A DNA stretch of 64,000 nucleotides from Brachionus manjavacas (Eukaryota > Rotifera > Eurotatoria > Ploima > Brachionidae), in NCBI GenBank assembly GCA_019054805.1, contig JAHQIY010000002.1:7378001-7442000 (forward strand), given 5' to 3'. Under the pieces are notes generated by a model. The model worked only from the letters and a program-made list of their open reading frames with translations, ran no database searches and was not told where the DNA came from. Shown one piece after another: positions 12,269 to 22,620 of this stretch; position 1 is the first letter of the stretch, and the number at the start of each line of letters is the position of its first letter. The position numbers were made by a program, and so were the translations under genes.

Positions 12269-12875
12269 ATGAAATATTTAATTTTTTTATTAATTTTGTC
12301 TTTGTCTTCCAACTTAAGTACTAATTACCAGCTATCGAAGAAAGCTTATGCCATTGTCGAGGGTGAATATGAAAAAAGTCATATTAAGGGACATGTCATA
12401 TTCAAGCAATTAGTAATCTTGGAATGAATAAATATTTAAAAACTTTATTTTAAAATTTAAGAATATTTTTAATCTACTAGTAATGGTTCACATCACCGGT
12501 ATTCCTAGTAAGCTAGGTCCACGTCTTGGCTTTCACATACACACAAATGGAATTCTAAACCCTGTTGCTAACACTACTGTCAGATGTGAATCTGCAGGTC
12601 CGCACTACAACCCTCTAAATCAACCACACGGTAATATATCCTCGTGGAAGAGACATGTGGGCGATTATGGCAACATGATTGTTCACAATGGTACCATAAA
12701 AGCAAAATTCGTAGATCGTCTAACCAGGTTGCATAGGCCATTTAATATAATTGGACGCACAATTGTTTTGCACGAAAGAGAAGATGATTTGGGACTGGGA
12801 CCTGATAAAAATAGCAAAATAAATGGAAATTCTGGACCTCCAATTGCATGTGGCATGATTGGTGTTTGGTCCTAA
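12269..12875 (+). CDS. Secreted Cu/Zn superoxide dismutase, copy a (atypical active site)
   Basis: Converts superoxide to hydrogen peroxide and oxygen, probably outside the cell. Exons 12269-12412 and 12462-12875 join in phase 0 across a 49-bp intron to give 185 residues. The N-terminus (MKYLIFLLILSLSSNLS) is a signal peptide. The metal ligands are present: GFHIHTNG (two Cu His), GPHYNP (bridging His), QPHGN and RHVGDYGN (Zn His, His, Asp) and VLHERED (Cu His). The disulfide cysteines are in RCESAG and ACGMIG. The odd feature is the C-terminal motif NSGPPIACG: the active-site arginine that precedes Leu-Ala-Cys-Gly in most Cu/Zn SODs (Arg143 in human SOD1) is proline here. The next gene downstream is a paralogue that keeps it. 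Likely product of tandem duplication followed by divergence; it may have low activity or another role. Confidence 0.88.
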
Positions 12876-13014
12876 ATTTTAAAAATAAATAAATTTTTTT
12901 AATGACTTTTTTTTATTTTATTCAGTCTATTTTACACTTTATTAGGCCATTTATATTTAAATTTTTTTTAGTATAAATAATAATCTAAGATTTTTAATTT
13001 ATTAAACAAAAAAA

Positions 13015-13754
13015 ATGATAAAGTTTATTATTTCAAGCTTGTTGGTTACGATGCCAATATTTTTGGACGCTTGCAGACCTAGTAATTTGGACGAAGTAAA
13101 TGATCAAATTTTTGAAATTAGACATTGATCATTATTTTATTTAAAAAAAGATTGATGATCCGATAAAAAAGGCAGTTGCTGTAATGAGAGGTGTTTCTGG
13201 AAATAGCACAGTACAAGGAACAGTAACTTTTGAAAAATTGGTAAATGATAAAGAAAATTTAAAAAAAAAACTTTTAAATTTATTTTAAAAGCCAAGTGGC
13301 AATTTGGAAATAGCAGTAAACTTGAGTGGATTACCATCTAATTTAGGTTCAAAGCATGGCCTTCATGTTCATCAAAACGGAATTAATGATTTAAGTGAAG
13401 ATCCGGCAACAAGTATTAATAGCAAAAAATGTTATTCTTATTCTAAGTACTTTTTAAGAATGCAGCTCTGCTGGTCCTCACTTTAACCCGTTGAACTCAA
13501 CTCACGGCGATATAAGATCATCGGTTCGACATGTTGGAGACTTTGGAAATGTGGTTAGTGATGCAAATGGCAATATAAATGTCAAATTTACAGATAATTT
13601 AAGCCAACTGACCGGACCATTGGGAATAATAGGCCGGGCTATAGTTTTACATGAGGGCGAAGATGATTTGGGCTTGCAGAATAATGTCGGAAGCAAAACT
13701 TTCGGAAATTCAGGACCTAGATTAGCATGTGGAGTAATTGGTGTGCAAAATTAA
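13015..13754 (+). CDS. Secreted Cu/Zn superoxide dismutase, copy b
   Basis: Four exons (13015-13095, 13151-13240, 13292-13412, 13459-13754) with introns of 46-55 bp join in phase to 195 residues. The N-terminus MIKFIISSLLVTMPIFLDAC is a signal peptide, so the enzyme should act extracellularly. All SOD signatures are intact: LHVHQNG, GPHFNP, STHGD, RHVGDFGN, VLHEGEDDLG and the C-terminal GPRLACGVIG, including the substrate-guiding Arg missing from copy a. It lies 139 bp downstream of copy a in the same orientation, which supports tandem duplication. Copy b has two more introns than copy a, so introns were gained or lost after or around the duplication. Its stop codon is only 71 bp from that of the convergent DYNC2LI1 gene. 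Confidence 0.92.
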
Positions 13755-13825
13755 AAGTTGAGAAATAGGTGCATGAGATTAAAAATTTATTTATTTATTT
13801 TTTTTTTAATTCTAGAATAAAATTT

Positions 13826-16800
13826 TTAGTTTATTATTTGTATTGAAGTTGTTTGCGTGTTTTGTCTTCTTTTGACTAAAATTTCTCTCAAATTTTCTAG
13901 TTCTTTCATCTTTTGTTCCCTTAAAATATCAACACTGCTCTCTTCGAATTGAGGATCACGTCCGTAATCTTCAAGCAAACTCGGGTCCTTTTTCGATTCT
14001 TCTTGAGGAAAATGTCTGCAAAATAAAAACTTCCACAAATCCAATAGTGACCTTAAAATGAAAAGATTAGTTTGGTTCATTTTGGACACAAAGAGTACTT
14101 GTGGCTTGGATCGTTCAGTTCCGAAGCAGATAATGGTGGCAAACCAATCGATTCAAAAGTGTCAGCGCCAAAAGTCACAAATATGGGTTTGCTGGTCTCG
14201 ATTTTGGCTTGTCTTTTGTTTATGGTAAAATTTCTTGTTCCCAAAGCTTAAGAATACATACCTGGTAATTGATCCATCTAGTAAAAAATTGTTCATCATA
14301 GTTTTAAGTCGGATTGCTGATGTTTCATTTCGGTTGCTTGAAAACTTGAAAAATTTTAAATTATTTTATTTTTATCTATTTTGCAGTCGAATTTTGCGAA
14401 TATAAAAATTGAGTTAAATGGCTAAAAGGAAGTCTCCATTCCAACCGGCCAAGGCTCGGTCTAAATTATTTTTTAATTTTAAAAAATGCATACTTCATAA
14501 ATTTTTTTCCAAAATTCTCTTTAAAATAGATTGTTGGAACCATTTAATTCTAATTTCAGACTTCTCATAAGAATCAAAAGAATCTTAATGATTCTAAATA
14601 ATTTTTTCATTGATCAATAAAATGAAAAATTATTATAAATTTAAATTAAAACTGACATTTTCATGCATAAAAAATAAGAAAAATAAACAAAAAGAGTAAA
14701 GTAAGGATTCTTAAAATTTTTATTTAGGAACTTAAACTAATAAAAATTTTAAACCAGAGAAAATTTTACTGATTAAAATGGTTATTTTTTTGGTTCTATT
14801 TTTTATTTAGAAAAAATTGAATTTTGGTTCTAATTAGAGCTTAAAATATGACTTAATGTCAATGAGCCTACTAAAAATCTATATCTGCAAAAAGTTTAAA
14901 AAAGAATTCTTACTAACTATTATGTACCCTATCTCTTTGATACAAAAAACTTTAATTAAAATGCTTTTCTTAGATAATCTCTAAGAATCTTTTAATCTAA
15001 CATTACCAGGTACCCTGGCTTTTTTGTAATTTATGCACTTTCATTTTATTCCAATTCTTGTAATTCTTTGCCTTGTATACTTTTATTTTTTTTGCATTTT
15101 TTAAAATAAAATTTCAACTGGAAAAATGGAAATACCAAATGGAAAAACCAAGTGATAGAGGCTACAAACAAAGCAAATCAAATGTTGGGTCGCATCAGGA
15201 AATCATTCGCTCGTTTTGATTGTAAGTTATTTAGATCATTGTATTTAACTTTTGTTCGTCCTCTTTTGGAATTTGCTGTGCCTGTATGGTCTCCAATTCT
15301 TAAGTCGGACTGTAAGAATGTTGAAAGAATTCAACGCAGAGCTACGAAATTTGTTTCTTCAATTAGAAACGAACCGTATGAAAGCAGATTATAGGCTTTG
15401 AACATTCCAAATCTGGTGGAAAGAAGAAAAAGAGGTGATTTAATTCAATTATACAAGTTCATGCATGGAATAGAATTGGTTAAAAAAGCAACAATTTTAA
15501 TGTCACCAAATCCAAGGAAGACGTCACTGCTTCAAATATCACAAAGAAATTTCGAGGCTCCAACATAGAGATAACTTTTTTTTCAACAGAACCGCTAACA
15601 AATGGAACTCACTGCCAAATCAATTAGTTGAAGCCCCCAATGTTAACAGCTTTAAAGCAGGCATTGATTGCTGGATGAGCAGCAATCAATCACATCAGCT
15701 GTCTTAGTGTGCCTTATCAGCACACTCGCTGGCTAGCCAGCTACAGTCAAAACTACCACTACTTCTTCTAAAATCAAAAAATAAACTTAAAGAACCACAC
15801 TGTTTTCAATGAACCCGATTTCCTTAACCGATGCTTCGCCTTACACCCTTTTATCCTTCCATTTAACAAAAACCGACCCTTTTATTTTAGGACAAGTTTT
15901 TCTTTCACTTAAATTAAATCTTTTATTTCGATTTTTTTATTCTTTAATAATTGTTCATTAGAGATGCATAAAGTTCCTTTTTTTTAACCAGAAAACTACA
16001 TAAAGTACTTAAAAGTTATCATGAAAAAATAAATTTAAATTTTTTTTTCGAAATTTGAAAAAAAAAGAACCAAATTTACAATCCAATGTCGTACAAATAT
16101 AAAATAGAATCAAAAAAAATCTATAATTAAATAAATTTTCCTTTATTACTATTTTTTGAGTTTTCAAATTCAAATTTAAACCCACATTGCTTTGGAATTA
16201 TACTTTTTGAATTATTTTTTCTTGCTATCTTTAACTAACCTTTTACTCTTTTGGTCAAGACAGCTTATTAATGAATGAAATCTGATTAAAAAAAGCAAAA
16301 AATGCAATAAATTACAATTAATGCAGCACCGAAGTAGTGAGCTACGAAACGAAGAGTTTTTGATATGATCTTTTGTTTTTCAGGCTCATATTTTTCAAAA
16401 ATGTCGTATTTGCTCGCAACAATTGCAGTTGGTAGAGCAATAGGTTCAAGCTTTGATTCATCTGGATTGCCACTTAATCTTTGCTGAATGGCTTTCTTCA
16501 GTTGATCCTTAACAGTTGGGTCATGTCTATGAGCTTCTTTGACGCATTCTTTTATCCTAGCTTTCAAATAAGCTATCACTGTTTCCAATGTAATCCACAT
16601 TTCACTTAGTTTTGACAAATCTACCGTAATAATCACGCTTGTGTTACTTTAAAGATAAATTAAAATCAAATTTTAAATTTTCTATTAAATACAGTATATT
16701 CTCAGGATTGACTACTACATCAATTAGCTTGAGCAGAAATGTTCCTTCACCAAGCTCGAAAATATGACCAACATTTTTAAGCTTCCAATAATAAAAATAA

Positions 16801-17272
16801 ATTAAATTTTTTTTTTCTTTTTCTTAACTTACCACACTGCTTCCACTTTTAGCCTTGCGACAAAATGTGTAATCTAGAGCAATTGTAGGCTTTGATGTCT
16901 CATTCGCACTATCAAAGAGGAAATTATTTTTTTTTCTAGTTTAAAAAAAAAATTACCGATCGGTATAATTTAAAATTATCGAAGATTTGCCCTAAATGTA
17001 TAATTTTAATTTTCAATTTTTTTATCAATTTAAATTTACAGATTCACGACTTCCCACGAAAATTAAATTTTTTTCCTCTGATGTCTCTCCTTTATCACTC
17101 GTTTCTTTATCACGGACTTTTTCAGCTGCCAAATTCCAAAGTAAGACTCTTTAATTTGCTAATCATTTTTTTTAAATAATTTTATTTATTCTAAATACTT
17201 GGTTCGATTTTCAGCATCTCTTGAAGTTGTCGGTTCGTCAACTTCGTCTCTATCTTTTCGATCGTTTGCCAT
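13826..17272 (-). CDS. DYNC2LI1: Cytoplasmic dynein 2 light intermediate chain (DYNC2LI1/D2LIC)
   Basis: A subunit of the dynein-2 motor that drives retrograde intraflagellar transport in cilia. Nine exons on the minus strand (17272-17199, 17148-17040, 16991-16957, 16908-16833, 16781-16693, 16646-16316, 14344-14262, 14212-14099, 14051-13826) join in phase to 378 residues; vertebrate proteins are about 350. A P-loop spans the second intron: FVGSRES then GKSSIIL. Then come ALDYTFCRKA, HIFELGEG, VDLSKLSEMW, SKYDIFEKYEPEK and KTLRFVAHYFGAALIF, all typical of this family. The C-terminal part has KPIFVTFGADTFESIG, LLDLWKFLF and YGRDPQFEESSVD. The intron between exons 6 and 7 is about 1.97 kb, against roughly 50 bp elsewhere, and carries a LINE fragment in the opposite orientation. 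Frame continuity across it (AALI|FSSN) argues that the gene is functional. Confidence 0.93.
15100..15775 (+). mobile_element. 5'-truncated CR1/Jockey-like LINE in the DYNC2LI1 intron
   Basis: The open frame from 15152 gives the typical C-terminal end of a CR1/Jockey-like reverse transcriptase: KANQMLGRIRKSF, LYLTFVRPLLEFAVPVWSP and RIQRRATKFVSSI. After an early stop at 15392 it continues as NIPNLVERRKRGDLIQLYKF and WNSLPNQLVEAPNVNSFKAG. The end (15700-15775) has short palindromes (GTGCCTTATCAGCAC, GCTGGCTAGCCAGC) suited to a 3'-UTR stem-loop. It is inserted antisense to DYNC2LI1. Confidence 0.75.
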
Positions 17273-18004
17273 TTTATTAGTTATTAACTCAAAAAAATAA
17301 ATTAAAATTTGATTAATGAGAAAAATTGAAATTTTTTTCCTTCACCTTTTTCCAAGGTTGCTAGGAAACAATTTTTTTTTGATAAATTCAGCCTAAAAAA
17401 GTTAAAAAATGTGCTCTAAATTTTACTTTTTTTTTTTAATTTGTTATAATCTGGATGATGTTTCAGCTTCAAAAGATTTGAGGCATTTTTTTCATCTTAA
17501 TAATAAAAAATGTTGCAATATTATTTTATTTAATAATTTTAAATTCCCTAAAATTAACTTTATTAAAATTTTGATTCGAAGCAATAAATTTTTATTTAGA
17601 ATTTGATGATTTTGAAAAATGAGAACGATTGAAGGAACGAAGTTGACGAAAATGCAACTTCTGAGTTCTTCTAAATTCCTCTCTATTATTTAAAATAATA
17701 CAGTCTGAATTTTTTAAGCAAACACTTAGAGGATTTTTACATTTATTTCAAGATATTGAAGAATTAAATTAATGAATTAATGATTTTAATATTGGAAATA
17801 GATGAGCTAATTGGGAAATAGAGATTTTTAAAAGAAACAATAAATGGAAGCAACCGAAAAACAGTAAACGACAAATATATTTAAGAATTTGTAATATTTA
17901 AGTAAACTTATTATTCAAAATGATGAAAAACGCAAAAAATAGCAGAAAATGTGAAAATCACAATTTAAGTCATAAAATAGAGTCAATTATTTTAATAAAA
18001 ATTT
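17273..18004. other. AT-rich spacer upstream of DYNC2LI1
   Basis: No convincing coding block. The immediate 5' flank of DYNC2LI1 is here, but no specific promoter element stands out. Confidence 0.4.
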
Positions 18005-18147
18005 GGAAAGTTTTTTTTTCTATTTTACATTTCTAAAAATAATTGCGTAATTATGTTTCAAATTTTTACATGCTTAAGTATTGTGTTTTAATGAAACAAC
18101 GTAATTTAAAAATTTAAAAAATTTTAAATAGAAAAAAAAAACTTGCC
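18005..18147. repeat. MITE family 1, copy 1
   Basis: About 143 bp bounded by GGAAAGTTTTTTTTTCTATTT and the inverted AAATAGAAAAAAAAAACTTGCC, sharing internal words (ACATGCTTAAGTAT, TTTTAATGAAACAACGTAAT) with the copy at 21341-21500. It has no coding capacity. Confidence 0.65.
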
Positions 18148-18270
18148 ATTTATTATTTTTCATTTAAAAATTTGAATCCTGAGTTTTAAAACAATTTAAT
18201 TGTCGCATGTAATTAATTACTGGCTCTTGAAAGTTAAGAATATTTTTTTTTTCAAAATGTCGAAGCTTTA

Positions 18271-18480
18271 GTTCTGACGGACCAAAATATGCTATGTAAA
18301 TTAAAGCTACTGATGCATCCTCTATACACCAAAATACTGATCCAGCAAAACTCTGAAATATCTGAAAATATTGTAATATTCCAAATTCAAAATGAACAGA
18401 ATTTTTCAGAATTTTTGTGTTAGCGGTACAGATGGTATATCAATTCCTAAAACTCAGAGAATTTTTTGGTCCGTCAGAAC
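18271..18480. repeat. MITE with perfect 17-bp inverted termini and TTA flanks
   Basis: GTTCTGACGGACCAAAA at 18271-18287 is exactly inverted at 18464-18480. Both sides are flanked by TTA, a 3-bp target duplication of the type made by PIF/Harbinger transposases. The 210-bp element has no open frame and was presumably mobilised in trans. Confidence 0.75.
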
Positions 18481-18489
18481 TTAAGACTT

Positions 18490-19135
18490 GAAATTTTTTA
18501 TAATTTGTTTTTTGTTACCTTAATTTAGCTATTTATTGAGTTAATAACAAAAAATTACATTTTTGGATAATGTTAAGTTAATAAATCACTAAAAATAAGT
18601 TTAAAAAAATCAGCAACTTCAATACAAAATCTAAAAGATATGAAATACATACACGTTTCTAAATAAGAATTAAAATACTTGTCAAGTATCTCAGAAGAAA
18701 TACGCTTCTAGATGATGACAATAGCTCAAATCTTGTCTTAATTATAGACTCGTGTTCTTAACACGAACTCATGGGTATAAATAATGAGGAACATATTTTA
18801 GTTATTACACTTACTATAATTTGTTAGAGATAAACAATTATTTAATAAACTATTTAAAATTATACGTTTTTATCAATCATTAACTCGCCTTACAGATATT
18901 ATTAAAATTATTTAGGAAAATTTTAATAATACTATCCTTTAAAATTATTATTTTGTTAAAAAAAAGAAAACCAAGATCACATGCCTCATTGTCAAAATAG
19001 CTTAGTTTAAAATAAATAAATCAAATTAAAGTGGATAAGTTTAAAAAAAATTGAATAGAAAGTTTAAAAGACATATATTGAAGTAGATATATTGATACAT
19101 GTGACACATGATTTCATAGTTGAAGCTTCATGAAA
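18490..19135. other. AT-rich spacer
   Basis: Nothing recognisable apart from short AT-rich runs. Confidence 0.4.
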
Positions 19136-19139
19136 AAAA

Positions 19140-21065
19140 GAGGAAATAGTAAGGTAGCAATTACACAATGGAGTTGGGTGTTCAATATATCTCGATTTGA
19201 AACCTTCTTTGTATTCCTTCACAAGTCTGACAACCAATGGAATAACGTAATTGCTCGATTTTAACGACGTTTCATTATACCTGGTATTCAGAATTAGCGA
19301 CAGGGTCCTATAACATTAAAAAGATTATTTAACGACATGTCGTTGTGTACATACCGACATGTCAGTAAATTCGATCAAATACATTAGAATGACTCAGTCC
19401 TGTCCCAACATATCTCTCACTCAACTCAAAAAGCCGATTTGAGACTGATAGTAATTTAAGTTTATTAAAAGCTTCATGATGCACGTTGTTGGAGGGAGTA
19501 TCATATTTTAGTTTAAGGATAGATCTTACTGCTGAATTCTGAATTGCTTGTAGTTTTTTGATATTATTTTCTGAAAATGAATTCAAGCAAGGAAAAGAAT
19601 AGTTTAAAATAGATCCGACTAAAGATTTATATAAATTTCCTAGTGTGTTTTGAGTGAGACCCCATTTTTTATTTGACAATATCTTAATAATATTGAGCCT
19701 TTTGTTGCAGCATTCTTTAATTTCGTCTACTAATATATTAAAATTTAATTTAGAATCAAATTCTATACCAAGAAACTTGATTTCTTTTTGGTTCATTATT
19801 CTGTTTCCATAAATTTTTAAGTTTAGATTATCACTCTCTTTTTTGTACCTAGAGAAGACTACTGAACACGACTTTTCAACTGATATCTTCATTTTCCATT
19901 TAATAAGCCATTGTTCTAGTTCGTTGGTGTATTTATTTATCTTATTTTCTAGGTTCCCCTTTTTGTTATAAATGAAGAATGCAACTAGATCATCTGCGAA
20001 AAGCAGAGAGTATTCGTTATTTGTTTTGTTTCTTTTGGGGATGTCATTAATATATATACTAAATAAAAGAGGACTAATTACTGAGCCTTGAGAAACACCT
20101 GCAGTTATTTGATATTCGTCGCTCAAGTAGTCATTCACATTTGCCTTTAATTTCCCACTGTCTAAAAAGGATCTAATCCAGTTAGTCAAGTAATGAGGTG
20201 GATTCATTTTAATCAATTTAAAAAGTAAACCTTCATGCCAAACCCTATCAAAGGCTTTAGAAATAACAAAAAAAAGGCCACAAACTCTTTTTTTTCTATT
20301 TAATGATTCCATAATTTTTTTAATTAAAAAGAATAGATTATCTGATGTTCGCCGGTGTTTCCTAAATCCAGATTGCTCCTTTTTTTAGCCTATTTACTTA
20401 ATTTTGATTTTTTTTTTTATCTCATTTTATTACTATTAATTTTATTTTTTAGTTTTATTTTTATTTTTTTAAATTTATTCTGAAGGAGCCATAGCTCGGT
20501 ACAGAAAACAAATTAACAAATAAATAAATAATTCATTTTTCTTTCCTTAATTTAGTTTTATACAAAGGAGTTCGGAATTGAATTCCTCATAAGAAAAATC
20601 TTGAATAAATTCAATTCCTTCATTAATTAACTCCTCCTCCATACTTGTTGCGTGGTTTTGTTGCGAACTGATAATTGAGAAAATCAAGATAAAAATTTGC
20701 CTCACTCAAATCTATCTTTAATTCATTGAGCAAAACAATGTCCGGACATTTTTGAGCTAAAAAATTGCCTAAGAGATTAATCCTACGAGGTAAATGAAGA
20801 CAATTCCAATGTGTAATTTCTAACCTGTCCTTATAAGAAGATTGACTTGATAGATTTTTCTTCACTGTATATTTGAGTTGCACTATTTTTGTTATAAATC
20901 GGTATTGTTTCCATTTGAAGTAGGTCCAAAATTGTTATCTTGAAATTTGTCATTAAGGTCACATTTTTCTTGATCATTAGCTTGATCTTTTAGTTTTTTC
21001 AATTCTGCTGTTTGTGAATCGTCGGATTCTGAAACGCGCTTGATTTGCTTACTTGTATAAAGCTA
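19140..21065 (-). mobile_element. LINE-A copy 2, rearranged and broken
   Basis: Minus-strand relative of the full-length LINE-A at 43.7-47.9 kb. From 5' to 3' it holds the ORF1 tail (KQIKRVSESDD, about 21055-20905), the start of the endonuclease (ITHWNCLHLPRR, NELKIDLSEAN, KPRNKYGGG; 20883-20540), then the reverse transcriptase from QSGFRKHRR on (20380-19362; FAKAF-type motif written VISKAFDRVWHEGL, LFADDLVAF) and the C-terminal end LVKEYKEGFKSRYIEHP. About 1.35 kb between endonuclease and RT is missing, replaced by an inverted LINE tail. Frameshifts and stops make it dead. Near 19244-19384 it carries about 140 bp that the full-length copy lacks. Confidence 0.85.
20385..20532 (+). mobile_element. 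Inverted LINE-A 3'-tail fragment inside copy 2
   Basis: About 148 bp on the plus strand match the last bases of LINE-A: AGCCTATTTACTTAATTTTG, a T-rich run, TTATTCTGAAGGAGCC, AGCTCGGTACAGAAAACAAA and an AAATAAATAAA tail. It lies exactly at the junction where the minus-strand copy has lost its middle. Confidence 0.8.
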
Positions 21066-21340
21066 TCAGAAATTAATCTTTTTTGTTGGAATTGAGTAGT
21101 AGAATAAAATTAGCTTTTATTTTTTAAACGAAAAACAGTCTAAGAATATTAATTTTAATTATTTTTTTTTGGATGCGAGACATTTGTAAAATAAGCCTAA
21201 ATAAATTTTGTGCTCATCAGTATTGAAAATTTTCTCTTTACAACCCATTTTGCAAAATTATTATTAATTTTCAAATTTAATAATAAAATAAAATTTTTTC
21301 GGTTTCATATTTTTTAAATTTGGTTGAATCATAACGATTT

Positions 21341-21500
21341 GGCAAGTTTTTTTTTCTATTTTATATTTCTAAAGATAATTGCCTAATTAAGTTTAAATAT
21401 TTAATTTATATTTAAAATTCTAACATGCTTAAGTATCGAGTTTTAATGAAACAACGTAATTACAAAATTTTAAAAAAGCTAAATAGAAAAAAAACTTGCC
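21341..21500. repeat. MITE family 1, copy 2
   Basis: 160 bp with inverted termini GGCAAGTTTTTTTTTCTATT and AAATAGAAAAAAAACTTGCC, and the same interior as the copy at 18005. The two copies flank the LINE-A copy 2 region at about 3.3 kb spacing. Confidence 0.7.
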
Positions 21501-21584
21501 AATTCAATTTGAAAAAATTCCTCTAAAATATTTTTAAAATTCTCATAATTATTTTGACAAAAAGATAAAAAATTAACCCCTATT

Positions 21585-21945
21585 CTCGTAGTCTCCTATT
21601 TTCTTGTATAATTTTTCTGGCCCTTATTTGGACTCTCTTAATTGTTTTAATATCCGCCTTATCACACCGGTTTCAAGCTGATACTGCATATTCGAAGTGA
21701 GATCTCACAAAACTACAGTAAAAGGTCTTGACTTTATCGCATGTCCAATATTTGAAGGTTCGTTTAAGTTAATTTAGTTTGCTGCTATTTAACCTTGTGC
21801 ACCCCATTTTTGGTTCTTTGTGAGCTGGATTCCGAGGTCCCTTTCTAACTCAGATTCTACTGAGTCGTGCATTATGCCGTCTGAGTTCTTCATTGTGTAA
21901 GTAAAGGTATCCTGGTTTTGGTGTTGTGGTTTGATTATGGAACAT
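21585..21945 (-). mobile_element. LINE RT C-terminal fragment (CR1/Jockey type, family D)
   Basis: On the minus strand broken frames give ERDLGIQLTKNQKWGAQ, then LKRTFKYWTCDKVKTFYCSF, VRSHFEYAVSA, and IKTIKRVQIRARKII. This is the classic end of a CR1/Jockey reverse transcriptase. Several frameshifts and stops are present. The sequence differs from the LINE-A and LINE-B families here. Confidence 0.7.
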
Positions 21946-22027
21946 GCATATTTTTAAATTTTAGCAAATTAGATTGCATTTTTCAATCTTGTGTCTAAAT
22001 ATTTAATAAAAATACAAATATTTATTA

Positions 22028-22330
22028 CAGACTTGTTTTTAAGTCACAGTTTTAAGTCAAGTCAAAGTTATGACTTGACTTAAATTTTTTTTTATTAAGT
22101 CAAAGCCCATGTCTTAAAAAATTTTTTCATTTTTTTAGTGAAGTTTAGTCGAGTCAACTAAATTTTTGATTTTAAAACTAAACTTTTTTTGGATTAAAAT
22201 AAAAAATCATATTTATTTTTTAGTTTAAAAATCAGATAATTAGTTCACTTGAGTAAACTTCACTAAAAAAAAAAAAATTTAAGTTATTGACTTGACTTGA
22301 CTTAAGACTTGTGACTTAAAAACAAGTCTG
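22028..22330. repeat. Small foldback element with AAGTC-rich inverted termini
   Basis: CAGACTTGTTTTTAAGTCAC at 22028 is inverted at the other end as GTGACTTAAAAACAAGTCTG (22311-22330). Further inverted matches (AAGTCAAGTCAA / TTGACTTGACTT, TAGTGAAGTTTA / TAAACTTCACTA) run inward, so most of the 303 bp can fold into one hairpin. There is no coding capacity. Confidence 0.75.
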
Positions 22331-22620
22331 ATTTTATAATTAGTAAAAGTTACAGTAAGGAAATTTCTGGAGGTCTTTATTCTTGAATTGATTGACAGTT
22401 GTAGCTTTATTTGTTCTTTACCAAAGGGCAAAAGAAACTCAAGCATTATTTATTAATTTCAAAAATATAATTTTAGATAATTTGTTAACGTTCGTAAGTT
22501 TTAATAACAAATCAAAATTTTTGATTAATTTTAAATATTTTTATTTTAAACTTTTAAATAATTTTTTTAATAATAAGAAAACAATTGCATAATTCGAGTC
22601 CTAACAAATAATTTTAAATA

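Noticed and set aside
13137-13337. Minus-strand open frame over the SOD copy b exons
   Set aside because: Mirror of real plus-strand exons and introns; no splice support or domain.
13826-14344. First read as a separate small unknown gene downstream of the SODs
   Set aside because: Its exons continue DYNC2LI1 in phase across the long intron (AALI|FSSN), and the sequence matches the family's C-terminal part.
17409-17606. 65-codon plus-strand frame upstream of DYNC2LI1
   Set aside because: Composition is Phe/Asn/Lys/Ile only, as expected from AT-rich non-coding DNA.
22392-22592. 66-codon plus-strand frame downstream of ENTPD
   Set aside because: AT-biased composition without supporting structure.
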